Positions 20,040-30,960 are shown, counted from the first letter of the stretch. The stretch: DNA of 64,000 bases from Affinibrenneria salicis (GCF_008710095.1 NZ_VYKJ01000017.1:24896-88895); one strand, 5' to 3'. The notes: generated by a model from the letters alone, not told the origin. Translations and numbers: made by a program.

Positions 20040-21314
20040 GTGGCAAAAAACATCCAGGCCATTCGCGGCATGAACGACTACCTGCCCGCCGATACGGCAT
20101 TGTGGCAGCGTATTGAAGCTAGCCTGAAACAGGTGCTGAGCGCTTACGGCTACAGCGAAATCCGTTTACCCATTGTGGAACAGACGCCGCTGTTTAAACG
20201 CGCTATCGGCGAAGTGACCGATGTGGTGGAAAAAGAGATGTATACCTTCGAGGACCGCAACGGCGATAGCCTGACGCTGCGTCCCGAGGGAACGGCTGGC
20301 TGCGTGCGGGCGGGGATCGAACACGGCATCCTGTATAACCAGGAGCAGCGTCTGTGGTACTTCGGGCCGATGTTTCGCCATGAGCGTCCGCAGAAAGGGC
20401 GCTATCGTCAGTTTCATCAGTTAGGCTGTGAAGTCTTTGGTTTGCAGGGGCCGGATATCGATGCGGAACTGATCCTGTTGACCGCGCGCTGCTGGAAAGC
20501 GCTGGGCATTGCCGAACACGTTACGCTGGAACTGAATTCCATCGGTTCGCTGGCGGCGCGTACGCGCTACCGCGAGGCGCTGATCGCTTTTCTGGAACAG
20601 CATAAAGATCAACTGGATGAAGACTGCCTGCGCCGCATGTACACCAACCCGCTGCGCGTGCTGGACTCTAAAAACCCGCAGGTGCAGGCGCTGCTGAATG
20701 ATGCGCCGGAACTGACCGACTATCTGGACGACGAATCCCGCGAGCACTTTGCCGCGCTGGGTGAACTTTTAACGCGGGCCGGTATCCCATATAAGGTCAA
20801 TCCGCGTCTGGTTCGCGGTCTGGACTACTATAACCGCACCGTTTTCGAATGGGTGACCAGTAGTCTGGGCGCGCAGGGCACGGTGTGCGCCGGCGGACGC
20901 TATGACGGCATGGTCGAGCAGCTGGGCGGCCACGCGACGCCGGCCATTGGTTTCGCCATGGGGATGGAGCGTCTGGTCCTGCTGGTGCAGTCGGTCAATG
21001 CAGATTTTCGCGCCGAACCCGGCGTTGATGTCTATCTGATCTCGTCCGGCGCCGGCACGCAAAACGCGGCCATGCTGCTGGCCGAACAGGTGCGCGACCA
21101 GTTGCCGACGCTGAAATTGATGACCAACTACGGCGGCGGCAATTTTAAAAAACAATTCGCCCGTGCGGATAAATGGGGCGCACGCGTTGCGCTGGTGCTG
21201 GGCGAAAACGAAGTCGCCGCCGGTCAGGTGGTGGTGAAAGACCTGACCAACGGCGAGCAGGAAACACTGGCGCAGAGCGACGTCGCCGCGCGGCTGACAA
21301 CGCTACTGGGTTAA
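20040..21314 (+). CDS. hisS: Histidyl-tRNA synthetase
   Basis: A 424-residue class II synthetase. Motif 2 ([16 protein letters not shown]) and the HisA motif ([13 protein letters not shown]) are present, and the C-terminal anticodon-binding domain closes the protein. Translation starts at GTG 20040, the same unusual start codon recalled for E. coli hisS. It is followed 13 bp later by yfgM, consistent with a hisS-yfgM-bamB operon. Confidence 0.97.
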   Translation: MAKNIQAIRGMNDYLPADTALWQRIEASLKQVLSAYGYSEIRLPIVEQTPLFKRAIGEVTDVVEKEMYTFEDRNGDSLTLRPEGTAGCVRAGIEHGILYNQEQRLWYFGPMFRHERPQKGRYRQFHQLGCEVFGLQGPDIDAELILLTARCWKALGIAEHVTLELNSIGSLAARTRYREALIAFLEQHKDQLDEDCLRRMYTNPLRVLDSKNPQVQALLNDAPELTDYLDDESREHFAALGELLTRAGIPYKVNPRLVRGLDYYNRTVFEWVTSSLGAQGTVCAGGRYDGMVEQLGGHATPAIGFAMGMERLVLLVQSVNADFRAEPGVDVYLISSGAGTQNAAMLLAEQVRDQLPTLKLMTNYGGGNFKKQFARADKWGARVALVLGENEVAAGQVVVKDLTNGEQETLAQSDVAARLTTLLG

Positions 21315-21327
21315 GGAGAAGGGCACC

Positions 21328-21948
21328 GTGGAAGTCTATACCACAGAGAATGAACAGGTTGACGCGCTGCGCCGCTTTCTGGCGGAAAATGGTAAGGCGC
21401 TGGTGGTGGGTGTGGTCCTGGGGATCGGTGCGCTGGTCGGCTGGCGCTACTGGCAAAGCCATCAGACCAACAGCATGATGACGTCGTCGTCGGCGTTTGA
21501 GCAGACCAGCAGCTCGCTGGCCTCCGGCAAGCCGGAAGGCGTCAGCGCGGCTGAACGTTTTGCCGTCGAAAACAAAAATAATTACGGCGTGCTGACTGCG
21601 CTGGAGCTGGCGCATTATTACGTCGAACAGAATGATCTGGCTAAAGCCGGCGCGCAACTGCAGCAGGCTCAGGCACAAACCAAAGACGCCAACCTGCTGG
21701 CGTTGATCAACCTGCGTCTGGCGCGGCTGCAGCTGCAGGAAAAGAACGCGGATGCGGCGCTGAAAACGCTGGAAACGGTAACGTTGCCTGGCTGGTCAGC
21801 GATGGCTTCCGAGGTGCGCGGCGATGCTCTGCTAAGCAAAGGGGATAATAAGGCGGCGCGCGAAGCGTATACCGCCGGGCTTGACGCCAATCCTCCGCAG
21901 GCGCTGCAGGCTATGCTGCGTCTGAAACTGAATAACCTGTCCAGCTAA
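21328..21948 (+). CDS. yfgM: YfgM, inner-membrane ancillary SecYEG protein
   Basis: A 206-residue protein with an N-terminal cytoplasmic stretch, one membrane segment (GKALVVGVVLGIGALVGW, near residue 22-40) and periplasmic TPR-like repeats. In E. coli it associates with SecYEG and the chaperone PpiD. It starts at GTG 21328 behind AAGGAGAAGGG. Spacing of 13 bp to hisS and 10 bp to bamB supports co-transcription. Confidence 0.93.
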   Translation: MEVYTTENEQVDALRRFLAENGKALVVGVVLGIGALVGWRYWQSHQTNSMMTSSSAFEQTSSSLASGKPEGVSAAERFAVENKNNYGVLTALELAHYYVEQNDLAKAGAQLQQAQAQTKDANLLALINLRLARLQLQEKNADAALKTLETVTLPGWSAMASEVRGDALLSKGDNKAAREAYTAGLDANPPQALQAMLRLKLNNLSS

Positions 21949-21958
21949 GAGGAATTCC

Positions 21959-23140
21959 ATGCAATTGCGTAAAACACTTCTGACAGGACTGGTTTCTGTT
22001 GCCCTGCTGAGCGGATGTTCATTATTTAACAGCGAAGAAGATGTGGTTAAAATGTCGCCTTTGCCGCAGGTAGAGAATCAGTTCACACCGACTAAAGTGT
22101 GGAGCAGTTCTGTTGGCGGCGGCATAGGCGATTTTTACTCTAATCTGCGCCCGGCGTGGCAGGATACCAAAGCCTTTGCCGCCGATCGCAAGGGGATGGT
22201 AAAAGCGCTGGATATCGATAGCGGCAAAGAGCTGTGGCGCATCAGCCTGGCCGAGAAGACCGGTTTGCTGTCTGCCGATCGTCCCGCTCTGCTGTCCGGC
22301 GGCCTGACGGTCGCGGGCAATCATCTCTATGTGGGCAGTGAAAAGGCCCAGGTGTATGCGCTGAACACGGAGGATGGTACTCAGGCGTGGCAGAGTCGGG
22401 TAGCCGGAGAAGTTTTGTCGCGGCCGGTAGTCGATGGCGGCGTTGTGCTGGTGCATACCAGTAACGGTATGCTGCAGGCGCTCGACGAAGCGAGCGGCGC
22501 GGTTAAATGGACGGTTAACCTGGATATGCCGACTCTGTCGCTGCGCGGCGAATCGGCGCCTACCACGGCCTTTGGCGCCGCCATCGTCGGCGGCGATAAC
22601 GGCCGCGTCAATGCGGTGATGATCAGCGAAGGGCAGTTGATCTGGCAACAGCGCATCTCCCAGCCGGGCGGCGTCACGGAAATCGATCGTCTGAACGATG
22701 TCGATACCACGCCGGTGGTGTCCGGTGAAGTGGTGTACGCGCTGGGGTATAATGGCACGATGACCGCGCTGGATTTGCGCTCCGGTCAGGTACTGTGGAA
22801 ACGTGAGCTGGGTTCGGTGCATGATTTCATCGTCGACGGCGATCGGATTTACCTGGTCGATCAGAATGACCGGGTGATTGCGCTGAATACTAACGGCGGC
22901 GTTAACCTCTGGCGTCAGAGCGATTTGCTGCACCGCAACCTGACCGCGCCGGTGCTGTATAATGGTTACCTGGTGACGGGCGATTCGGAAGGCTATTTGC
23001 ACTGGCTGAATACCGAAGACGGTCGTTTTGTCGTTCAGCAAAAAGTCGACAGCGCCGGCTTTTTGAGCACGCCGGTGGTCGCCAGCGATAAGCTGTTGAT
23101 TCAGGCGAAAAACGGCGAGGTCTACGCCTTTACCCGTTAA
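21959..23140 (+). CDS. bamB: Outer-membrane assembly lipoprotein BamB
   Basis: A 393-residue lipoprotein of the BAM complex with an eight-bladed PQQ-type beta propeller. The signal peptide ends in lipobox LLSGC. Repeating blade motifs such as DIDSGKELWRI, NTEDGTQAWQS, DEASGAVKWTV and DLRSGQVLWKR are visible. ATG 21959 follows AGAGGAA. A strong terminator lies 40 bp after the stop, closing the hisS-yfgM-bamB unit. Confidence 0.96.
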   Translation: MQLRKTLLTGLVSVALLSGCSLFNSEEDVVKMSPLPQVENQFTPTKVWSSSVGGGIGDFYSNLRPAWQDTKAFAADRKGMVKALDIDSGKELWRISLAEKTGLLSADRPALLSGGLTVAGNHLYVGSEKAQVYALNTEDGTQAWQSRVAGEVLSRPVVDGGVVLVHTSNGMLQALDEASGAVKWTVNLDMPTLSLRGESAPTTAFGAAIVGGDNGRVNAVMISEGQLIWQQRISQPGGVTEIDRLNDVDTTPVVSGEVVYALGYNGTMTALDLRSGQVLWKRELGSVHDFIVDGDRIYLVDQNDRVIALNTNGGVNLWRQSDLLHRNLTAPVLYNGYLVTGDSEGYLHWLNTEDGRFVVQQKVDSAGFLSTPVVASDKLLIQAKNGEVYAFTR

Positions 23141-23179
23141 TCCAGGCTCGTCTCTGGTTCGCGCAAAGTGTGAACGCTG

Positions 23180-23208
23180 AACGGCTCCTGACAGCATCAG
23201 GAGCCGTT
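23180..23208 (+). terminator. Terminator after bamB
   Basis: A 12-bp perfect stem (AACGGCTCCTGA / TCAGGAGCCGTT) with loop CAGCA is followed by a T-rich stretch. Confidence 0.85.
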
Positions 23209-23274
23209 TCGTATTTTGTTGTCAGCAAAGATAGTGCTGTAACATATTGAAATCTAAGTAATGAGGTTGTAACA

Positions 23275-24765
23275 ATGATACCTGTCGTCGCGCTGGTCGG
23301 ACGCCCAAATGTGGGGAAATCCACCCTGTTTAACCGTTTAACGCGTACGCGTGATGCGCTGGTAGCGGACTTCCCGGGGCTGACGCGTGACCGCAAGTAT
23401 GGTCGTGCCGAAGTGGAAGGGCATGAATTTATTATCGTCGATACCGGCGGTATTGACGGTACGGAAGACGGGGTGGAAACCCATATGGCCGGGCAATCGC
23501 TGGTGGCGATTGAAGAGGCGGATATCGTGCTGTTTATGGTCGATGCGCGCGCCGGCCTGATGCCGGCCGATATCGGCATTGCCCGTCATCTGCGCAGCCG
23601 TCAGAAATCCACGTTCCTGGTGGCGAATAAAACGGATGGGATCGATCCGGACGTGGCGGTCAGCGACTTTTATTCGCTCGGGCTGGGAGATGTCTATTCC
23701 ATCGCCGCCTCGCACGGCCGCGGCGTGACCGCGCTGATTGAAACCGTTCTGCTGCCGTTGACCGAAACCGAGCCGCAGCAGGAAGCGGTGGTTCTGAGCG
23801 AGGAAGAAGAAAACGCCGCTTACTGGGAGCAGCAGCTGGCCGAACAGCAGAGCGAAGCGGACGATAAAGCGGAAGACGACTTTAATCCCGAGGATCTGCC
23901 GATAAAACTGGCGATTGTCGGGCGGCCGAACGTCGGCAAATCGACGCTCACCAACCGCATCCTTGGCGAAGACCGGGTAGTGGTGTACGACATGCCGGGC
24001 ACCACGCGCGACAGTATTTATATCCCGATGGTCAGAGACGAACGGGAGTACGTGCTGATCGATACCGCGGGCGTGCGTAAACGCGGCAGAATCACTGAGA
24101 CGGTAGAAAAATTTTCCGTTATTAAAACGCTGCAGGCGATAGAAGACGCCAACGTGGTGCTGCTGGTAATCGATGCCCGCGAAGGCATCTCCGATCAGGA
24201 TCTGTCTCTGCTCGGCTTTATTCTTAATACCGGCCGTTCGCTGGTAATTGTGGTCAACAAATGGGACGGGCTGGATCAGGACGTGAAAGAGCAGGTGAAA
24301 GAAATGCTCGATCTGCGTTTGGGGTTCATCGACTTTGCCCGCGTGCATTTCATTTCCGCACTGCACGGCAGCGGCGTGGGCAACTTGTTCGAATCGGTGA
24401 ACGAGGCATACTCCTGCGCCACCCGCCGCGTCAGCACTTCTCTGCTGACGCGCATTATGCAGATGGCGATTGACGATCATCAGCCGCCGTTGATTCGCGG
24501 GCGTCGGGTGAAACTCAAATATGCGCATGCCGGCGGCTATAATCCGCCGATTGTGGTTATTCACGGCAATCAGGTGAAGGATCTGCCGGATTCTTATAAA
24601 CGCTACCTGATGAACTACTACCGTCGTTCGCTTGATGTGATGGGCACGCCGATTCGCATTCAGTTCAAGGAAGGGGAGAATCCGTTTGCGGACCGCCGCA
24701 ATACGCTGACCCCTAACCAGCTGCGTAAACGTAAGCGACTGATGCAGCACCTGAAGAAAAAATAA
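23275..24765 (+). CDS. der: Ribosome-associated GTPase Der (EngA)
   Basis: A 496-residue essential GTPase in 50S subunit assembly with two tandem G domains and a C-terminal KH-like domain. Two copies of GRPNVGKST (about residues 9 and 217) are the P-loops; DTGG/DTAG and NKTD/NKWD motifs follow in each. An acidic linker ([12 protein letters not shown]...DDKAEDD) separates them. The C-terminus is strongly basic ([13 protein letters not shown]). ATG 23275 follows GAGGTTG. Confidence 0.97.
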   Translation: MIPVVALVGRPNVGKSTLFNRLTRTRDALVADFPGLTRDRKYGRAEVEGHEFIIVDTGGIDGTEDGVETHMAGQSLVAIEEADIVLFMVDARAGLMPADIGIARHLRSRQKSTFLVANKTDGIDPDVAVSDFYSLGLGDVYSIAASHGRGVTALIETVLLPLTETEPQQEAVVLSEEEENAAYWEQQLAEQQSEADDKAEDDFNPEDLPIKLAIVGRPNVGKSTLTNRILGEDRVVVYDMPGTTRDSIYIPMVRDEREYVLIDTAGVRKRGRITETVEKFSVIKTLQAIEDANVVLLVIDAREGISDQDLSLLGFILNTGRSLVIVVNKWDGLDQDVKEQVKEMLDLRLGFIDFARVHFISALHGSGVGNLFESVNEAYSCATRRVSTSLLTRIMQMAIDDHQPPLIRGRRVKLKYAHAGGYNPPIVVIHGNQVKDLPDSYKRYLMNYYRRSLDVMGTPIRIQFKEGENPFADRRNTLTPNQLRKRKRLMQHLKKK

Positions 24766-25037
24766 CTGACTGTGAATGGATTGCCTTATCGCGTCCTCAG
24801 GCTGATGACAATGTTTGTTATTCGCGAGAGCGCGGCAAGCGGGCCTAACGGCGTTAGCCGCCGGAGCGGCCCTCTGTGCGACCGGACCGGCTATCCAGAG
24901 CTAATCGGCGACGTTGTCAGCGACCCTGGGCCGACGTATGGCGGATTTTTTAACCGGAACGATAGCGGTGGGCGGATGGATGCGCTATTTGCGTCCGTGG
25001 ACCGCGCGCCGCTAATGAGACGGGAGATAAGATAACA

Positions 25038-25259
25038 ATGACGCAAGACTGTCCAACGTGTGGCAGCGAGCTGACGGCCGCGGAAACCGGCTTTCACTGT
25101 GATGTCTGCCGCCAGACGTTCGGGCGGCTGGCGCTATGTCCGGATTGCCGTCGACCTCTGGAACGCTTACAGGCCTGCGGCGCAGTGAATTACTTTTGTC
25201 AGCATGGGCACGGGTTGATTTCTAAAAAACGCGTGCTGTTTACTGCGCAACCGCACTAA
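25038..25259 (+). CDS. yfgJ: Zinc-ribbon protein YfgJ
   Basis: A 73-residue protein with three CxxC knuckles (CPTC, CDVC, CPDC) plus a later Cys pair (ACGAVNYFCQHGHGLISKKR) typical of the YfgJ/DUF1407 zinc-ribbon family; the function is unknown. ATG 25038 follows GGGAGATAAG. Same position, after der, as in E. coli. The 272 bp separating it from der holds no convincing gene. Confidence 0.9.
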   Translation: MTQDCPTCGSELTAAETGFHCDVCRQTFGRLALCPDCRRPLERLQACGAVNYFCQHGHGLISKKRVLFTAQPH

Positions 25260-25269
25260 CCGCAACGAT

Positions 25270-25299
25270 CAGGCGGGCCGTCCGAAGACGGCCCGCCTG
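25270..25299. terminator. Strong hairpin after yfgJ
   Basis: A perfect 13-bp stem (CAGGCGGGCCGTC / GACGGCCCGCCTG) with a CGAA tetraloop lies 10 bp beyond yfgJ. There is no T-run, so it may act as a transcript-stabilising hairpin as much as a terminator. Confidence 0.65.
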
Positions 25300-25498
25300 G
25301 CTGAACCGACGGCTGGCCAGATCTGACGCTGCGCCACGGCCGTCTGGCCGCTTTGCTGTCCGCCAGTGGCGGCAGGCCGGCGCAGGCCATAGGCGATGGC
25401 TGTGACGACCACAGCCGTTAGCCAGCGTGGTCGGACACTGAATCCGCCGCCCCGCGTCGTCGGAGCCGGACTGCATCGGGCTGGCCGAACCCGCGCGT

Positions 25499-26125
25499 TT
25501 AGCGGACGGCTGGGTTAAGACTGTAGCTTCCGATCAGGCTGGCCTGCGCCAGCACATGCCCGTCTATTGCCGCCAGCACATCGTCCCGATAGATTTTCCC
25601 TTCCACGTTCAGCCGAGCCGTGTCGAGCGCGTATAGCGTAAAAATATAGCGGTGCGCCAGTTCGTCATTCCACGGCGGGCAGGGGCCGTCATAACCGTAG
25701 TAGTCCCCGTTCATTTGCTCGTCACCGCTGAACCAACTGGTGTAATCGTTAATACCGTGGCGCATTCCCTTGCCCGGCGCTTGCGCCGGTTTACCCCGCG
25801 CGGTGATCTGCGCGCTGTGGCTGCCTGCGGCGATCGCGCGCGCGTCGGCCGGTATATCGATCAGCACCCAGTGCGTGAAGTTAACGCGCGGCAGGCTTGC
25901 CGCAACCTGGCGTCCTTCCTGATTGACATCGTCGGTAGAGCATGGCGCGTCGGGATCATGACAAAGCAGAACAAATGATTTTGTCCCCGCCGGCACGTCA
26001 TCCCAGGCCAGATGGGGATTCTTATTGTTGGACAGCGCCAGGTGATTTTTGTCATCCGCAACCGCGAAAGCGAATTCACCCGGAATAGGCGCGCCATCAG
26101 TGAAGTTTTGGCTGGTTAATTTCAT
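25499..26125 (-). CDS. YbhB/YbcL-family PEBP-like protein
   Basis: A 208-residue protein of the phosphatidylethanolamine-binding-protein-like (Raf kinase inhibitor-like) family. Signature stretches are SPHLAWDDVP-like (NPHLAWDDVPAGTKSF), CHDPDAP, FTHWVLIDIPAD and the GYDGPCPPWNDELAHRYIFTLYAL block that forms the ligand pocket. The start was set at 26125, where AGAGGATC precedes ATG; the 90 residues upstream in the same frame are not family-like. Physiological ligand unknown; no signal peptide, so cytosolic. Confidence 0.9.
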   Translation of the reverse strand: MKLTSQNFTDGAPIPGEFAFAVADDKNHLALSNNKNPHLAWDDVPAGTKSFVLLCHDPDAPCSTDDVNQEGRQVAASLPRVNFTHWVLIDIPADARAIAAGSHSAQITARGKPAQAPGKGMRHGINDYTSWFSGDEQMNGDYYGYDGPCPPWNDELAHRYIFTLYALDTARLNVEGKIYRDDVLAAIDGHVLAQASLIGSYSLNPAVR

Positions 26126-26376
26126 GGCTGATCCTCTCTTTGGTGAGTGGTACAGGAGTACGCGCGTGAGGCGAGTATAATGGCCGGATAAGTCTCGGTG
26201 CGTTAATTTTTTGTTTGCGGCGCCGAACCCTTCGCTAATTTCTTCTCCGCCGTTCAGGAGAAGACCGGCGATAAAATAGGCCAGGGACTTATCATTGGCT
26301 CGTACCGCACAATACAGGTTAATACAATAAGGCGGAAGGATAGCAGGGTAAGCGATATGTAACATCTTATGCGATA

Positions 26377-26709
26377 TTATTCGCCGTCGCGCCACAGCGT
26401 TTCCAGTTCGGCAGGCGCCAGGCTCTCCGGGATCAGCAGCAGAATCTCGCCTTCATGCCGGGGCGTCAGGTAGCTGATTTGAATGCGATAGTAGAACTGA
26501 TCGCCGCGGCCCGCGCGGTTCTCCCGACCAGGCGGCGCGCCGAGCGGCAGCACCTGGTTCAGCAACCGACGCACTTTCTGCCGTTCGTCGGGCGCGAGAT
26601 GCGCCAGTTCAAAGCGGCGCCGCGCGGCGAGTTTAGGGAGCCAGGCCACGCCGCCTTCGCGCGCCAGTTCAATCACCGCATCGTCGGTCAGAAGCGGGAC
26701 CGGTTTCAT
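26377..26709 (-). CDS. Emfourin-like protealysin inhibitor
   Basis: A 110-residue small protein whose start overlaps the stop of the protease gene prtS by 4 bp (ATGA), so the two are translationally coupled. Emfourin, described in Serratia proteamaculans, is encoded next to protealysin and inhibits M4 metalloproteases. The length, position and the C-terminal pattern (DQFYYRIQISY...GEILLLIPESLAPAELETLW) fit that family. Assignment rests on context and recalled features, not an alignment. No signal peptide, so a cytoplasmic inhibitor guarding against premature protease activity is plausible. Confidence 0.75.
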   Translation of the reverse strand: MKPVPLLTDDAVIELAREGGVAWLPKLAARRRFELAHLAPDERQKVRRLLNQVLPLGAPPGRENRAGRGDQFYYRIQISYLTPRHEGEILLLIPESLAPAELETLWRDGE

Positions 26710-27734
26710 GGCAGTACGCCGACCTGTCGCCAGGCCTCCTCAATTGTGCGCGTTATCCGCTGATCGAAGCGCTTTTGCGCGTGTTTTGCGGTGAATTGCG
26801 CGAAGGTGGCGAAGTCCGCATCCTGCGGCAGGTCGGCATCGCATAGCGTGTCGTACCAGACATAACCGGCCTGCTGCCATGCGTAGCCGCCCAACGCCCG
26901 GGCGGCCAGATAGAACGCGCGGTTGGCAATGCCGGAGTTAAGATGTACGCCGCCGTTGTCTTCGCGAGTCTGAATATACTCGTTCATGTGCGCAGGCTGT
27001 GGATCTTTGCCCAGCAGCGGGTCGTCGTAGGCCGTACCGGGTTCGGACATCGATCGCAGGCCGCGTCCGTTGATCCCCGGAGCCAACAGCCCTTCGCCGA
27101 TGATCCAGTCTGCCTGCACGGCCGTCTGCCCGCGGTGGAATTGTTTGGTCAGTGCGGCAAAGACGTCCGACAGCGACTCATTCAGCGCGCCGGACTGAGA
27201 AAAATAAATCAGATCGGCCTCCATCTCCGTCACGCCGTGCGCCAGCTCATGCGCGACGATATCCAGCGCGGCGGTAAAACGATTGAAAATCTCGCCGTCT
27301 CCGTCGCCGAACACCACCTGCTGGCCGTTCCAGAAGGCGTTCTGATAGTCTTTGCCGTAGTGTACGCAGGCTTTCAGCACCAGCCCGCGCTGATCGAGCG
27401 AGTTACGCCGCCACGCCTGCCAGAAAAAGTCGTAGGTGATGCCCATATACCGCCAGGCTTCCTCTGCGGCCTCGTCGTTCGTGCCGGCTTGTCCTTCCTT
27501 GCGAACCAACATTCCCGGTAAATTCTGCGTCCGCTGCGCATCGTAAATTTCACGTTCCGGCTGGCCGCCGTCAGCCGTTTGCGCCGGTGCGGACTTGTCG
27601 TGATGCTGCGCCATCAGCGTCTGCACATGGGTCAGCGTGTGGCGGGCGCAGGCCTGCTGCCGGCTCGAACCATAGGCGATGATATTACTCAGAATATAAG
27701 GGGGGACGATCCCCGTCAGTCGGGAGTGCGTCAT
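26706..27734 (-). CDS. prtS: Protealysin-like M4 metalloprotease PrtS
   Basis: A 342-residue thermolysin-family zinc protease of the protealysin subgroup. The zinc motif HELAH (162-166) and third ligand in NESLSD (185-190) are present, and the HLNSGIANRAFYL segment supplies the transition-state His. The short N-terminal propeptide carries the protealysin hallmark PPYIL (11-15), and there is no classical signal peptide. Protealysin relatives include a Pectobacterium secreted protease linked to virulence. The inhibitor gene follows with a 4-bp overlap. The insertion of this pair between yfgJ and xseA is not part of the E. coli order. Confidence 0.92.
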   Translation of the reverse strand: MTHSRLTGIVPPYILSNIIAYGSSRQQACARHTLTHVQTLMAQHHDKSAPAQTADGGQPEREIYDAQRTQNLPGMLVRKEGQAGTNDEAAEEAWRYMGITYDFFWQAWRRNSLDQRGLVLKACVHYGKDYQNAFWNGQQVVFGDGDGEIFNRFTAALDIVAHELAHGVTEMEADLIYFSQSGALNESLSDVFAALTKQFHRGQTAVQADWIIGEGLLAPGINGRGLRSMSEPGTAYDDPLLGKDPQPAHMNEYIQTREDNGGVHLNSGIANRAFYLAARALGGYAWQQAGYVWYDTLCDADLPQDADFATFAQFTAKHAQKRFDQRITRTIEEAWRQVGVLP

Positions 27735-27811
27735 GACGTGTCTCCTTCGCGAGCGGTTTACTTCGTTAAAGTATAGTTGCCGGAGGAAAATACGTCGCGT
27801 GACGGGATAGA

Positions 27812-29188
27812 TCAGGCTGAGCGGGGCGACTTACGCGTTTTTTTATCCGCGCTGACCTGCACGACCTCGCTCTCTACCCAGCCATCCTGCAGCCGGGTTT
27901 TCAGTATGTCGCCGGCGGCGATCTGGGCGGTATGCTTCACAACGGCGCCGTCCGGCGCGCGCGTCACGCTATAGCCGCGCGCCAGCGTGGCCAGCGGACT
28001 GACCGACTCCAGACGCGCGGCGGCGGTGGCGAAATCCTGCTTATGTCGGCTGAGATGCGCAGTGATCGATTGCTGCAGCCGGTAGTGCCATTGCTGCAGA
28101 CTCTGCCGTGCGCGATAGAGACGGGGTTGCGGCTGCTGTTGGTTTAAACGTTGTTGCAGGCGATCGCTCTGGCGGCGCGCCAGCTGTAAGCGCTGCAGAA
28201 TGCCGTCATCCAGCCGCTGGCGCAGTTTCAGCAGCAGAGTCTGCTGACGCGCCAGCCGCAGCTGCGGGTGCTGTTGCTGCAGACGATGATGCAGACGGGT
28301 GAATTCTCGGTTGCGCCGGGCAAGGTAATAATCCATGGCCATTTCCAGCCGCTGCTGCTGGGATTGGATCTGGCGCAGCAGCTCCAGCTGGTTACGGCTG
28401 ACCAGTTCGGCCGCCGCGGAGGGCGTGGGCGCGCGCAGGTCGCCGACAAAATCCGCAATGGTGACGTCGGTTTCGTGTCCTACCGCACTGACGATCGGAA
28501 TTCGGCTGGCGAAGATCGCGCGGGCAACCCGTTCATCATTAAAGCTCCATAGATCTTCCAGCGAACCGCCGCCCCGGCCGACGATCAGCACGTCACACTC
28601 ATTACGCCGGTTGGCCAGTTCAATCGCTCGCACGATTTGCTGCGGCGCTTCGTTGCCCTGCACCGCAGTGGGGTAAACCACCACCGGCAGCGAGGGATCA
28701 CGCCGCTGCAGCACCTGCAGGATATCATGCAAAGCCGCGCCGCTGGCGGAGGTGATCACGCCGACCTGCCTGGCCGGGCTGGGCAAAACCTGCTTGAACT
28801 GCTGTTCGAACAGGCCTTCTGCGGCGAGACGCTGCTTTAGCTGTTCGAACTGCTGCTGCAGCAGACCATCCCCGGCGGGCTGCATACTTTCGGCCAGCAG
28901 CTGATAGTCGCCGCGCGGTTCGTACAGCGTGATGGTCGCGCGAATCAGTACCTGCTGCCCGTTCTGCGGGCGGAAAGTCACCCGACGATTACTGTTGCGA
29001 AACATGGCGCAGCGCACCTGCGCCCGTTCATCTTTCAGCGTGAAGTACCAGTGGCCTGAAGAGGGCTGCGCAAGGTTGGATATTTCGCCGGAGAGCCAGA
29101 TTTGGCCCATCTCCATTTCCAGCAGTTGCCGCACCGTCTGATTGAGACGGCTGACGGTAAAAATAGCAGAGGCGGGAGATTGTGACAT
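27812..29188 (-). CDS. xseA: Exodeoxyribonuclease VII large subunit
   Basis: A 458-residue catalytic subunit of exonuclease VII, degrading single-stranded DNA with XseB. The N-terminal OB fold ([26 protein letters not shown]) is followed by the conserved catalytic region ([44 protein letters not shown]) and a long Gln/Arg/Leu-rich coiled coil (about 290-400). Divergent from guaB by 171 bp, as in E. coli. Confidence 0.97.
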   Translation of the reverse strand: MSQSPASAIFTVSRLNQTVRQLLEMEMGQIWLSGEISNLAQPSSGHWYFTLKDERAQVRCAMFRNSNRRVTFRPQNGQQVLIRATITLYEPRGDYQLLAESMQPAGDGLLQQQFEQLKQRLAAEGLFEQQFKQVLPSPARQVGVITSASGAALHDILQVLQRRDPSLPVVVYPTAVQGNEAPQQIVRAIELANRRNECDVLIVGRGGGSLEDLWSFNDERVARAIFASRIPIVSAVGHETDVTIADFVGDLRAPTPSAAAELVSRNQLELLRQIQSQQQRLEMAMDYYLARRNREFTRLHHRLQQQHPQLRLARQQTLLLKLRQRLDDGILQRLQLARRQSDRLQQRLNQQQPQPRLYRARQSLQQWHYRLQQSITAHLSRHKQDFATAAARLESVSPLATLARGYSVTRAPDGAVVKHTAQIAAGDILKTRLQDGWVESEVVQVSADKKTRKSPRSA

Positions 29189-29280
29189 TGTGAGTCAGAT
29201 CAAATTTCAAAACAGCGACTTAATTGACTGATACTACCTGGCCTGATGGGGTAATCAAGCTTTTTTGCAAAAAAAGCTGG

Positions 29281-29306
29281 AGGCAAGCGATTACGCTCTG
29301 TATAAT
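29281..29306 (+). promoter_or_regulatory. guaBA promoter with PurR-like box
   Basis: The -10 hexamer TATAAT is at 29301-29306. Immediately upstream, AGGCAAGCGATTACGCT (29281-29297) resembles the PurR operator ACGCAAACGTTTGCGT at about 11-12 of 16 positions and lies in the same place as the PurR site recalled for the E. coli guaBA promoter. Purine repression is therefore expected. Confidence 0.6.
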
Positions 29307-29359
29307 GCCTCGGCAATATTTTATCTATTCCCTCCATCCACTTTGGTGAGATATTGCAC

Positions 29360-30823
29360 ATGCTACGTATCGTAAAAGAAGCACTGACCTTTGATGACGT
29401 TCTGCTCGTTCCCGCCCATTCTACCGTTCTGCCTAACACCGCTGATCTGAGCACGCAGTTGACGGAAACCATTCGTCTGAATATCCCTATGCTGTCCGCC
29501 GCCATGGACACCGTTACCGAGTCTGGTCTGGCGATTGCGCTGGCGCAGGAAGGCGGGCTGGGCTTCATCCATAAAAATATGCCGATTGAGCGTCAGGCGG
29601 CAGAAGTCAGCCGGGTGAAAAAACACGAAAGCGGCGTAGTGGTCGATCCAAAGACGGTTACGCCGGAAACCACGCTGCGCGAAGTCAAGGCCCTGACCGA
29701 ACTCAACGGTTTTGCCGGTTATCCGGTAGTGGCCGCTAATAATGAACTGGTGGGCATTATCACCGGTCGCGACGTGCGTTTTGTTACCGATCTGGAACTG
29801 CCTGTTTCGGCGGTTATGACGCCGAAAGAACGTCTGGTGACGGTAAAAGACGCCGAAGCGCGCGATATCGTGCTGCAGAAAATGCATGAGAAACGCGTCG
29901 AGAAAGCGCTGGTGGTCGACGATCAATTCCATCTGCTCGGCATGATTACGGTAAAAGATTTCCAGAAAGCGGAACGTAAACCGAACGCCTGTAAAGACGA
30001 ACACGGTCGTCTGCGCGTCGGTGCTGCGGTCGGCGCCGGCGAAGGTAATGAAGAACGTATCGATGCGCTGGTCGCGGCTGGCGTAGACGTGCTGCTGATT
30101 GACTCCTCGCACGGTCATTCCGAAGGCGTGCTGCAGCGTATTCGCGATACGCGCGCTAAATATCCGCATCTGCAGATTATCGGCGGCAACGTGGCGACCG
30201 GCGCAGGCGCCAGAGCGCTGGCGGAAGCGGGCGTTAACGCGGTTAAAGTCGGTATCGGCCCTGGCTCCATCTGCACCACTCGTATCGTCACCGGCGTGGG
30301 CGTGCCGCAGATTAGCGCGATTTCCGATGCGGTTGACGCGCTGGAAGGTACGGGCATCCCGGTAATTGCCGATGGCGGTATCCGTTTCTCCGGCGACATC
30401 GCCAAAGCCATTGCCGCCGGCGCCGCCTGCGTCATGGTGGGGTCGATGCTGGCCGGTACGGAAGAATCTCCCGGCGAAATCGAACTGTATCAGGGCCGCT
30501 CCTTTAAATCCTACCGCGGCATGGGGTCGCTGGGCGCGATGTCCAAAGGGTCGTCCGACCGTTATTTCCAGAGCGATAACGCCGCCGACAAGCTGGTGCC
30601 GGAAGGGATCGAAGGCCGCGTTGCGTACAAAGGCCACCTGAAAGAGATCGTGCATCAGCAGATGGGCGGCCTGCGTTCCTGCATGGGTCTGACCGGATGC
30701 GGCACGATTGACGCGCTGCGCACCAAAGCCGAATTCGTTCGCATCAGCGGCGCCGGGATTCAGGAAAGCCACGTCCATGACGTGACGATCACGAAAGAAT
30801 CGCCGAACTACCGCATGGGCTAA
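29360..30823 (+). CDS. guaB: Inosine-5'-monophosphate dehydrogenase
   Basis: A 487-residue enzyme oxidising IMP to XMP with NAD, the committed step to GMP. The catalytic loop GPGSICTTR carries the active-site Cys (about 305). Two CBS domains (about 95-200) interrupt the TIM barrel, e.g. [15 protein letters not shown]. The mobile flap RYFQSDN and [10 protein letters not shown] follow. The start was moved to ATG 29360 ([13 protein letters not shown]); a TTG two codons earlier is an ORF artefact. guaA follows after 137 bp containing a long GC hairpin near 30845-30882. Confidence 0.97.
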   Translation: MLRIVKEALTFDDVLLVPAHSTVLPNTADLSTQLTETIRLNIPMLSAAMDTVTESGLAIALAQEGGLGFIHKNMPIERQAAEVSRVKKHESGVVVDPKTVTPETTLREVKALTELNGFAGYPVVAANNELVGIITGRDVRFVTDLELPVSAVMTPKERLVTVKDAEARDIVLQKMHEKRVEKALVVDDQFHLLGMITVKDFQKAERKPNACKDEHGRLRVGAAVGAGEGNEERIDALVAAGVDVLLIDSSHGHSEGVLQRIRDTRAKYPHLQIIGGNVATGAGARALAEAGVNAVKVGIGPGSICTTRIVTGVGVPQISAISDAVDALEGTGIPVIADGGIRFSGDIAKAIAAGAACVMVGSMLAGTEESPGEIELYQGRSFKSYRGMGSLGAMSKGSSDRYFQSDNAADKLVPEGIEGRVAYKGHLKEIVHQQMGGLRSCMGLTGCGTIDALRTKAEFVRISGAGIQESHVHDVTITKESPNYRMG

Positions 30824-30960
30824 CTCTCCATGACCTCCGAACCGGCCCGCGCGTGGTTAAGCGCCGCGCGCGGGCCGATCGGAGGTGACGTCAGGCGAGT
30901 TTGTCAGTAAACTCATTCATCTATTTTTGCCGCTTTCTCCGTATTTGGAATACGCCTCTC

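Noticed and set aside
24772..25035. Open frame between der and yfgJ
   Set aside because: No Shine-Dalgarno, atypical composition and no similarity; likely chance frame in a spacer.
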